DNA from: Phycisphaera sp.
GTDB taxonomy: Bacteria; Planctomycetota; Phycisphaerae; Phycisphaerales; Phycisphaeraceae
NCBI GenBank assembly: GCA_029287335.1
Contig: JARFRI010000018.1
Location: forward strand, 1-9,840
DNA length: 9,840 nucleotides
Reading direction: 5' to 3'
Shown: one piece after another, positions 1 through 5,451 of the stretch
How positions within the stretch are numbered: position 1 is the first letter of the stretch
Layout: each line of letters starts with the position of its first letter
Notes under the pieces: model-generated
Told to the model about the DNA's origin: nothing
What the model saw: only the letters and a program-made list of their open reading frames with translations
Database searches by the model: none
Made by a program: the position numbers and the translations under genes

Positions 1-255
1 GTTCTGCATGAGGATGACGGTGGGGATCGACGAGATGCCGTACTTCACGGCGGTGTCGCGGTTGCCGTCGGTGTCGAGTTTGCCGACCTTGACCGAGTCG
101 CCGTACTTTGCGGCGAGTTTGTCGATGACCGGTGCGAGCATGCGGCAGGGCATGCACCACTCGGCCCAGAAGTCGACGAGGACGGGGGTTTGCGACTTGA
201 GGACTTCTTCCTCAAAGTTGGCGTCGGTGAATGTGTGGACTGCTTCGCTTGCCAT
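1..255 (-). CDS. trxA: Thioredoxin, N-terminal 85 residues (cut by window edge)
   Basis: Cytosolic thiol-disulfide oxidoreductase that reduces protein disulfides and is recycled by thioredoxin reductase. The visible 85 residues run from the first beta strand through the segment VLVDFWAEWCMPCRMLAPVI to the cis-proline region GISSIPTVILMQN, all hallmarks of the family. The redox cysteines are C34 and C37. The dipeptide between them is Met-Pro rather than the usual Gly-Pro (WCMPC for WCGPC). The start is the ATG at 255, with a GGAG ribosome-binding site at 262-265 about 6 nt upstream. The full protein should be about 105-110 residues, so some 20-25 residues lie beyond base 1. It lies downstream of recJ on the same strand but has its own promoter. 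Identity is secure from sequence; whether it is the main TrxA or a paralogue cannot be told from this fragment. Confidence 0.95.
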   Translation of the reverse strand, partial: MASEAVHTFTDANFEEEVLKSQTPVLVDFWAEWCMPCRMLAPVIDKLAAKYGDSVKVGKLDTDGNRDTAVKYGISSIPTVILMQN

Positions 256-342
256 GGCTGGCTCCAATCTGACGGGTAGGCCGTCAAGGGTGGGGGATTA
301 AATCGGGCTCGCCGCTGAATAACAGCCAGCAGCGGGAAAGCG

Positions 343-371
343 ATTTTAGGCCTGCCAAGGCGTCGCGGCAA
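343..371 (-). promoter_or_regulatory. Putative sigma-70-type promoter of trxA
   Basis: On the minus strand, TTGCCG (366-371) is separated by exactly 17 nt from TAAAAT (343-348), which is 4/6 and 5/6 against the housekeeping consensus. Transcription would start near 336 and give a leader of about 80 nt. The start of that leader could fold into a 6-bp stem (312-317 with 330-335). A second 5-bp stem (271-275 with 281-285) lies just before the ribosome-binding site. The motif call is direct; activity is inferred. Confidence 0.55.
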
Positions 372-389
372 ACACCCTCACGTGTTTGC
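368..389. repeat. 8-bp perfect inverted repeat overlapping the trxA -35 box
   Basis: GCAAACAC (368-375) and GTGTTTGC (382-389) are perfect inverted copies around a 6-nt centre. Downstream on the minus strand there is no U-tract, so a standard intrinsic terminator for recJ is unlikely. The left arm shares bases 368-371 with the -35 box of the trxA promoter, which suits an operator for a dimeric repressor or activator. A hairpin at the recJ mRNA 3' end is the alternative. The octamer AGGCGTCG also occurs on both sides (358-365 and 394-401). Confidence 0.5.
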
Positions 390-473
390 TCCGAGGCGTC
401 GGGGGGCGTAACCGTTTTGGTGCCCGTGCCCGGCAACAAACCGAGCTAGGGGACAACGACGGGGCGGCTGGTT

Positions 474-2255
474 TTATTCCGCGTCATGCCTCGCAGGTCG
501 AAGGTCCATGACGTGCAGCTCGGCGGTGGTGTTGCCACGCCACTCGTTGATCGAGGGCTGGAAGACGACGTCGATTACGGCCCCGGCGGGAAGGGTCTGG
601 GCACGGTCGCCCATGCTCCACGCGACGGCCCGGATGGTTCTATTTCCCTGCCGAAGCTGCATGGACAGGTGTTTCCCGCCGCCGCCCATCTGCTGGGCAG
701 GGCGGTCCAAGGTCAGGCCTTGGAGCATCAGACGGGGCTTGGGGTTGCCTCGGCCAAAGGGCGCGAGGGATTTGATCAGGCCAAACACATCGGTGGTGCA
801 GTCGGCGAGGGTGACATCCGCATCAACGCGGATGTGCTGAACGAGTTCGTCCGGGCTCAGCAGGGCGTTGACTTGTATAACAAGGTCGGCGCGGAGGGCG
901 TCGATGTATTGGGCGGGCAGGGATAGGCCCGCGGCCATGGCGTGCCCACCAAATTTAGTGAGGTGTTGATTGCACGCATGGATCGCGTCATGGAGGTTGA
1001 CCGAGTCAACGCTGCGGGCCGAGCCCTTGGCGGTCTGTGTCGAGGCGTCGATACAGAGCAAGACGACGGGTCGGCAGAACTTTTCGACGAGTCGGCTGGC
1101 GACGATGCCGACGACGCCGGGGTGCCAGTCTTCATGGGCTAGGACGATCGCGCGGGTGCCGGGTTGGTCGTAGCCCGCATCGAGCACCATCTGCGTCGCT
1201 TGCTCGACGATCTCGCGTTCGGTGGCTTTTCGTTCGTCGTTGACATCGTGCAGGTACTGGGCCAGTTCTTTGGCGCGCTCGCCGGTCGCGGTGGTCAAGA
1301 GTTCGACGGCTTCCTTGGCGTGGCCCATTCGACCGCAGGCGTTGAGCCTTGGCCCAAGCACGAAGCCGATGTGGTAGCTATCGATTTTTTCGCTGCGCAG
1401 GTTGGACGCATCGATCAGCGCGTTGAGGCCTTCGCATTGAGTGTGGCTGATGCGTTGTAGGCCGAAGTCGGTGATCGCACGGTTCTCGCCGACCAACGGC
1501 ATGACGTCCGCTACCGTGCCCAGCGCCGCGAAGGCGAGTAGGTCGAGGAGGAGTTTTCGGTAGGCGTCGGGTAGCTTGCCGCCTTGCTGACAGCCGGTGT
1601 ACTCGAGCGCGAATTGCCAGGCGAGTTTGTAGGCCACGCCGGCACCGCATAAATCACGATTGGGGTATTGGTCTTCTTCCAGGCCTGGATGCACCAGCGC
1701 GAACGCATCGGGGAGATTCCGGGGGTCGAACTCGTGGTGGTCGGTGATGATGAGATCGATGCCGAGGTCTTTGGCGATGGCCGCGGGTTCGGTGGCGGTG
1801 ATGCCACAGTCGACGGAGAGGATCAACGGCTTAGGGTCGGTAGAGTTTGCGAGTGATTTAATCGCCTCGGCGTTCAGGCCGTAGCCCTCTTCGAGGCGGT
1901 GGGGGACGTAGGTACTGACGCCTGCGCCGGCTTGTTTGAGGGTGTGGTAGAGGATGGCGCTGGCGGTGACGCCGTCGACGTCGTAGTCGCCGTAGATGAT
2001 GATGGGCTGGTGGTTATCGACCGCTTGCTTGAGTCGTTGGGCGGCCTGGACGCAGCCGGGCAGTGTCGCGGGGTCGTGCAGGTGGGTGAGTTTTGGGGTC
2101 AGAAACCGCTGGGCCTGCTCCGCATCGGATACGCCACGGGCCCGCAGGAGCCGATTGATCAGCGGGTGCAGGCCCGGCAGCAAGGGTGCTGGGTCGGTTG
2201 GCGCGTCGGTGGTGTGCCAGCGGGTGGCGGTTGGCGTCCGTGCGAGGGGCATCAT
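474..2255 (-). CDS. recJ: Single-stranded-DNA-specific 5'-3' exonuclease RecJ
   Basis: RecJ degrades single-stranded DNA 5' to 3' in RecF-pathway recombination, mismatch repair and base-excision repair. The 593 residues are typical for the family. DHH-domain motifs are complete: DYDVDG at 90-95, SVDCGI at 147-152, TDHHE at 171-175 and GTVADVMPL at 246-254. These carry the Asp and His ligands for the catalytic Mn/Mg ions. GPRLNACGRMG (301-311) links to the DHHA1 domain, with DWHPGVVGIVASRL at 376-389, KGSARS at 410-415 and FGGHAMAAG at 435-443. The remaining C-terminus is the OB-like part. The protein starts with two adjacent ATG codons and has no recognisable Shine-Dalgarno sequence. A terminator for the preceding gene ends about 20 nt upstream, so I see no clear promoter; read-through or an unrecognised promoter must serve it. 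The family call is secure; the exact start is less so. Confidence 0.96.
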   Translation of the reverse strand: MMPLARTPTATRWHTTDAPTDPAPLLPGLHPLINRLLRARGVSDAEQAQRFLTPKLTHLHDPATLPGCVQAAQRLKQAVDNHQPIIIYGDYDVDGVTASAILYHTLKQAGAGVSTYVPHRLEEGYGLNAEAIKSLANSTDPKPLILSVDCGITATEPAAIAKDLGIDLIITDHHEFDPRNLPDAFALVHPGLEEDQYPNRDLCGAGVAYKLAWQFALEYTGCQQGGKLPDAYRKLLLDLLAFAALGTVADVMPLVGENRAITDFGLQRISHTQCEGLNALIDASNLRSEKIDSYHIGFVLGPRLNACGRMGHAKEAVELLTTATGERAKELAQYLHDVNDERKATEREIVEQATQMVLDAGYDQPGTRAIVLAHEDWHPGVVGIVASRLVEKFCRPVVLLCIDASTQTAKGSARSVDSVNLHDAIHACNQHLTKFGGHAMAAGLSLPAQYIDALRADLVIQVNALLSPDELVQHIRVDADVTLADCTTDVFGLIKSLAPFGRGNPKPRLMLQGLTLDRPAQQMGGGGKHLSMQLRQGNRTIRAVAWSMGDRAQTLPAGAVIDVVFQPSINEWRGNTTAELHVMDLRPARHDAE

Positions 2256-2273
2256 CGCAGCATATCGGGAATT

Positions 2274-2308
2274 GAAAACAACCGCGTCGCAGTGAAGCGG
2301 CGCGGTTG
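2274..2308 (-). terminator. Intrinsic terminator after the putative anti-sigma gene
   Basis: On the minus strand CAACCGCG (2308-2301) pairs with CGCGGTTG (2286-2279). The stem continues inward through one C/A mismatch and three more pairs around a 6-nt loop (2291-2296). A run of four T (2278-2275) follows directly. It lies 26 nt after the stop codon at 2334 and about 20 nt before the recJ start, so it should separate the sigma/anti-sigma unit from recJ. The U-tract is short, so termination may be partial. Confidence 0.7.
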
Positions 2309-2333
2309 CTGCGTAAGTTCGTCTTATCGATGC

Positions 2334-3767
2334 TTACTGGTCGTCCGGGCCCTGATTGGTCTGTCGCACCGTGAAGTCGTTGTAGATCACGGTGTAGGCG
2401 GTTGCGCCCTCGGATTGCAGCCAGAGCACGGGGGTGCGTTCGTCCTTAGCGTTGACGCCCTTGCTGCGGTAGGTGTAGTTGCCGCCGGAGCCCGTAAGCG
2501 TTACGAGGTACTCGGCCGCATTGAGAATCGTCATGTAGTCGCGTTCAAACTGCTCATCATTGAAGAGGCCGCCAGCATTGCCCTCGTTGAACAGCCGCTT
2601 GCCGGGGTTGGCCTCATGCCACGCTTCTACTATGACTTCGATCATCGGCCCGCTGTCCAGGGTTTTGGGAAGCATGCCGCCGGTTTGCTGGGTGTAGGCA
2701 CGCAGGGCCTTGATCACGTCATCTGAGGTCGGCCGCTGTTTTCGGTTTTTCATTTCTTCTACGATGTTTGCTTCGATGTCTTGGGCGATCCTTTCCACCT
2801 CTTTGTCTGCTTCAGCGATCAGTTCACCGATCTCGCCTTCGTCACCGAACATCTGGCCGACGCGGATCGGGTCGGCTAGATCGATGAGTTCGTAGCCCTC
2901 TGGCACCTCAAAGCTGAAGAGTTTGGGGTCCAGCTTTTGGTTGTATACGAAGTTCTTGCAGGTCGACTTTGCCTGGCTGGCATCCTCGAGGTTCATCTTG
3001 AATTCGAGTTGGACAGGCCCGCCGGTCTTCGCATCCGCCCAGATATCAAGGACATTAAAAGACATGCCGTTGTCTTCAAAGTCCTCGGATTTGGCGTCCG
3101 GGTTCAGGACGCGGAAGCCGATCGCCTGGACGCCGTTGACCTTCTTCTCGCCGAGGTTTTCGTACTTGATCGCGCCAAAGTCCCCACCTTTCTCGGCATT
3201 GCGGAGGTGCGCTTGGACCTCGCCGAACAGATTCTTCTGCATGTTGTCTTCTTCGGTGAACTTGAAGAACTGATCCATCATCAGCGCCGCCTTCTTTTCC
3301 GGGTCAATCATCAGCATCTTGTCTTTCGCGAAGTCGATCAGGACCATGTCGCCACCCTCTTGTTCAACACGCAGAACATTGGGTAGCTTGGTGAAGCACT
3401 TAACCAAGCCTTTCTCTTCGGTCGTGCCGTCGGCGTGGGTGACCGTGCTGGCGATATCGAAGCTGGCGTTTTCGATCTTTAGGATCTCGCGGGCGACATC
3501 TTCGAAGGCGATGGCCTTGGTTGGCGTCAGGGCTGTGACGGCAAAGATGCCGATGGCAGCAAGTAGGGCGAAGGATGCGGCAAGTTTCATAAGGGTGGCT
3601 CCTGTGAATTTGAAAAGCGGTTGGTGATCGGGTTCGGTGTCCGTTTCGCGCTCGTCGTAGGCGTCGAGCGCCTGTCGACGCAACGCGTCGCGGTGGTCTT
3701 CGTTGACCGGGGTCTCGGGGGTGGCTTTGGCGATCATGTCGATCAGGTCTTGGTCGGGGTTGTTCAT
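2334..3767 (-). CDS. Membrane-anchored protein with LolA-like periplasmic domain, putative anti-sigma factor
   Basis: A 477-residue protein with a hydrophilic N-terminus of about 58 residues, one transmembrane segment (about 60-80, rich in Leu, Ala, Ile and Phe), and a large outer domain. That topology puts the N-terminus in the cytoplasm and the rest outside the inner membrane. Residues about 86-295 resemble the LolA/LolB-like lipoprotein-carrier fold often seen in planctomycete sigma-linked proteins, ending in the characteristic LFSFEVPEGYE. Residues about 345-477 form a second module ending in TPVLWLQSEGATAYTVIYNDFTVRQ. I have seen similar tails in planctomycete proteins but cannot name the family. 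No HxxxCxxC zinc-binding anti-sigma motif is present. The gene begins 31 nt after the ECF sigma gene ends, with AAGGGG just upstream of its ATG, and is closed by a terminator. Holding the sigma factor at the membrane is inferred from context and topology; a direct role in lipid or envelope sensing is possible. Confidence 0.75.
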   Translation of the reverse strand: MNNPDQDLIDMIAKATPETPVNEDHRDALRRQALDAYDERETDTEPDHQPLFKFTGATLMKLAASFALLAAIGIFAVTALTPTKAIAFEDVAREILKIENASFDIASTVTHADGTTEEKGLVKCFTKLPNVLRVEQEGGDMVLIDFAKDKMLMIDPEKKAALMMDQFFKFTEEDNMQKNLFGEVQAHLRNAEKGGDFGAIKYENLGEKKVNGVQAIGFRVLNPDAKSEDFEDNGMSFNVLDIWADAKTGGPVQLEFKMNLEDASQAKSTCKNFVYNQKLDPKLFSFEVPEGYELIDLADPIRVGQMFGDEGEIGELIAEADKEVERIAQDIEANIVEEMKNRKQRPTSDDVIKALRAYTQQTGGMLPKTLDSGPMIEVIVEAWHEANPGKRLFNEGNAGGLFNDEQFERDYMTILNAAEYLVTLTGSGGNYTYRSKGVNAKDERTPVLWLQSEGATAYTVIYNDFTVRQTNQGPDDQ

Positions 3768-3798
3768 CGGGTTGCCCCTTTCTGGTTTGAAGTTTGAA

Positions 3799-4365
3799 TT
3801 AGTCGTGGTTGAATCGTTCGCGGAGTTGGGCCATCGCTCGGCTTAAGGCGACGCGCACCGCGGCGGGTTTAAGGTTCATGATCCCCGCAATCTGGGCGTG
3901 CGGGAGTTCTTGCATGTAACGAAGCGTGATCAGGGTTTGGTCGCGCGGTTTGAGTTGGAGGATCGCTTCGTAAACCGCCGGCCAATCGAGGTGGTCGCTG
4001 CGGTCGATCGTCTCGGTCTGTCCGATCCGACGGCTTTGAGCGGCGGATTGAAGCAGTTCTTTGCGGCGTGCGTAGCTGCGAACATGCTCGTTGATCTTGT
4101 TGGTCGCGATCGTGTACAGCCACTGACTGAACTCGCCATCACTTTGGCCCCGAAAGCTCTCGATCTTGGTCGCAGCAATGAGGAAGACGTCGCTGGTGAG
4201 GTCTTCGCCGACGGACTGCGAGTAGAGCCGACGGCTGCAGTACTTCAGGATCTTGGGGTAGTAACGGTCGTAAAGGGCCGCAAAAGCCTGGCGGTCGGTC
4301 TTCACGCGCCGGACGAGATCGTCCTCGGCTTGATCGTGGTCTGTGGTTGCGGTCATGGTATTCAT
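3799..4365 (-). CDS. ECF-type RNA polymerase sigma factor
   Basis: A sigma-70 family factor of the two-domain extracytoplasmic-function kind (188 residues). It directs core RNA polymerase to a small stress or envelope regulon. Region 2 spans about 28-102: the LYDRYYPKILKYC helix, then GEDLTSDVFLIAATKIESFRG for core binding, then WLYTIATNKINEHVRSYARR for -10 recognition and melting. Region 4 spans about 134-187, with LKPRDQTLITLRYMQELPHAQIAGIM leading into a helix-turn-helix that recognises the -35. No region 1.1 or 3 is present. Two in-frame ATGs are possible. The first, at 4365, has GAAAGGG only 1 nt away; the second, at 4356 (residue 4), has it at a more usual 10 nt and may be the real start. 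It heads a two-gene unit with the LolA-like membrane protein. I found no convincing promoter upstream. Confidence 0.93.
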   Translation of the reverse strand: MNTMTATTDHDQAEDDLVRRVKTDRQAFAALYDRYYPKILKYCSRRLYSQSVGEDLTSDVFLIAATKIESFRGQSDGEFSQWLYTIATNKINEHVRSYARRKELLQSAAQSRRIGQTETIDRSDHLDWPAVYEAILQLKPRDQTLITLRYMQELPHAQIAGIMNLKPAAVRVALSRAMAQLRERFNHD

Positions 4366-4570
4366 GCCCTTTCAGATGCCCGAGCCGGGAGAGTGAAACA
4401 AAGAAAGAAATAAAATCTGAGCGAGGTCAATTAGTTAGGTTTATGATTGGTTTGGATTTGAGGTTCAGGCACCAGCATCTTAAGTGTGGCCGCCGCCTTG
4501 CGGCCCACGCGAACCGCGTTACAATGTTCGGCTCGCTAAAACGAATTGACCTAACCCCAAGGAGCCGGCC
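4366..4570. other. Divergent intergenic region between sigma gene and rpmI
   Basis: This 205-nt region must hold the leftward promoter of the sigma gene and the rightward promoter of rpmI. The rpmI side is clear (see 4498-4525). On the minus strand TTGACC (4430-4425) resembles a -35 box but has no matching -10 at a proper distance. A TGAACC further upstream resembles ECF -35 elements, but I could not pair it convincingly. GGCCGC (4488-4493) and GCGGCC (4500-4505) form a 6-bp inverted repeat that overlaps the rpmI -35. No gene is supported here. Confidence 0.5.
4498..4525 (+). promoter_or_regulatory. Putative promoter of rpmI-rplT
   Basis: TTGCGG (4498-4503) is followed 16 nt later by TACAAT (4520-4525), giving a start near 4532 and a leader of about 39 nt. 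No infC coding sequence lies upstream, so this promoter would drive rpmI directly. The leader is too short for a known L20-binding pseudoknot, and I see none. Confidence 0.55.
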
Positions 4571-4786
4571 ATGCCGAAGCTCAAGACCCACAAAGGCATC
4601 GCTAAACGTGTTCGCATCACCGGCTCCGGCAAGGTGAAGTTCACCAAGCGTGGCCGACGCCACCGCAACAGCCACATGTCCGGCGACACGATCCGCGGCC
4701 TGAACCGACCCAATGTGCTGAGCCGAACGGCCGCACGGATGCTGGAGAAGAAGCTGCACATCCGCGTCAAAGGTAAAGAAGACTAA
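4571..4786 (+). CDS. rpmI: 50S ribosomal protein bL35
   Basis: A small basic protein of the large ribosomal subunit, 71 residues against the usual 64-66. The N-terminus MPKLKTHKGIAKRVRITGSGKVK is diagnostic. The middle and C-terminus (about 30-71) are divergent. The common Ser-Thr-Lys-rich basic stretch is replaced by HRNSHMSGDTIRGLNRPNVLS. The usual C-terminal motif is reduced to ARMLEKKLHIRVKGKED, with an acidic extension. A strong AAGGAG (4559-4564) lies 6 nt before the ATG. It is followed by rplT, the usual partner, but after a 179-nt spacer instead of the normal short gap. infC, commonly the gene before rpmI, is absent here. Confidence 0.95.
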   Translation: MPKLKTHKGIAKRVRITGSGKVKFTKRGRRHRNSHMSGDTIRGLNRPNVLSRTAARMLEKKLHIRVKGKED

Positions 4787-4794
4787 GTGTTCAT

Positions 4795-4900
4795 TTGGCG
4801 ATGTGGTGATCTGGCGATTTGGTGAAGTAAGCAAGCCAGCCACAGCGTCCTGTTTCTTACTTCACCAAATCGCCACTTCGCAAAATCACCAAATCCATCA
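4795..4900. repeat. Octamer-periodic inverted repeat between rpmI and rplT
   Basis: The left arm has four consecutive 8-nt units: TTGGCGAT, GTGGTGAT, CTGGCGAT, TTGGTGAA (4795-4826), consensus NTGGYGAT. The right arm carries the complementary series TTCACCAA, ATCGCCAC, TTCGCAAA, ATCACCAA (4861-4892), then a degenerate unit. Within this, 4812-4831 and 4856-4875 are a perfect 20-bp inverted repeat around a 24-nt centre. GGTGAT (4805-4810) can also pair with ATCACC (4885-4890) further out. No U-tract follows on either strand, so it is not an ordinary terminator. It is non-coding, transcribed with the ribosomal genes if the unit is an operon, and may be a dispersed repeat element or an RNA structure affecting rplT. 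Confidence 0.85.
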
Positions 4901-4965
4901 CCCCGCGGCTAGGGACCTAAGCGAAGCGTTGCTTCCCCCTTGATCGCACAACACGGAGACGAGCC

Positions 4966-5352
4966 ATGCCTCGTGCACAAAAAGGCGCCGCCCGGCGTCA
5001 AGCTAAGAATCGTTGGTTTGCAAAAGCCAAGGGCAACCGCGGCGCCCGCCGAACACAGTGGAGACGCGTTCAAGAAGCGGTCATCAAGGGCGGCACCTAC
5101 GCCTACCGCGACCGGCGTACCGTCAAGCGTGACTACCGCGCTTTGTGGATCACACGTATCTCTGCCGCCGCTGAAATGCGTGGCATCAAGTACAGCCGAC
5201 TGATCAACGGGCTTAAGCTCGCATCGATCAATCTGAACCGTAAGATGCTCAGCGAGATCGCCATCCACGACCCCGAGACCTTCGACACCATCGTCGAGCA
5301 GGCCAAGGCAGCGTTGGAAGCTAAGCAAGAAGCTGACAAGCAAGCGGCGTAA
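4966..5352 (+). CDS. rplT: 50S ribosomal protein bL20
   Basis: Binds 23S rRNA early in large-subunit assembly and, in several bacteria, represses its own operon. The 128 residues are slightly longer than the usual 115-120 because of a C-terminal helix rich in Ala, Lys and Gln. Family landmarks are NRGARRTQWRRVQEAVIKGG (24-43), AYRDRRTVKRDYRALWITRISAA (46-68), the GIKYSRLINGLK segment (73-84) and LNRKMLSEIA (90-99). GGAG (4955-4958) lies 7 nt before the ATG. I see no promoter in the 179-nt gap, so it is probably co-transcribed with rpmI through the inverted repeat. A small hairpin (4923-4927 with 4931-4935) precedes the ribosome-binding site. A strong terminator closes the unit, and no pheS follows. 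Confidence 0.97.
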   Translation: MPRAQKGAARRQAKNRWFAKAKGNRGARRTQWRRVQEAVIKGGTYAYRDRRTVKRDYRALWITRISAAAEMRGIKYSRLINGLKLASINLNRKMLSEIAIHDPETFDTIVEQAKAALEAKQEADKQAA

Positions 5353-5378
5353 GCTCGCGACACAATTGAAAACACACG

Positions 5379-5411
5379 AAGCCCACGGATTCGATCCGTG
5401 GGCTTTTTTTT
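5379..5411 (+). terminator. Strong intrinsic terminator after rplT
   Basis: AAGCCCACGGAT (5379-5390) pairs with ATCCGTGGGCTT (5394-5405) around a 3-nt loop. The run of eight T at 5404-5411 overlaps the 3' end of the stem. It begins 26 nt after the rplT stop. On the opposite strand the stem is followed only by a weaker, interrupted T-rich stretch, so it may give partial termination for the convergent glycosyltransferase gene, which ends at 5452. Confidence 0.95.
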
Positions 5412-5451
5412 GTCTTCAAATTCGCAGCAGTCGTGCAGACCTATTGTTGAC

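Noticed and set aside
1899..2726. Plus-strand open frame of 275 codons spanning recJ and the anti-sigma gene
   Set aside because: Antisense to two well-supported genes and across a terminator; low-complexity Gly/Val-rich product with no recognisable motif.
4427..4843. Minus-strand open frame of 138 codons across rpmI and its flanks
   Set aside because: Antisense to rpmI. Part of the translation comes from the octamer repeat (TSPNRQITTSPNEH), so it is not a credible protein.
4812..4875. 20-bp inverted repeat as an intrinsic terminator for rpmI
   Set aside because: The 24-nt loop is long and no T-run follows on either strand. rplT would lose expression, since no promoter is visible after it.
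4795..4900. Octamer array as a CRISPR
   Set aside because: Units are 8 nt, contiguous and mirrored, with no spacers and no cas genes in the window.
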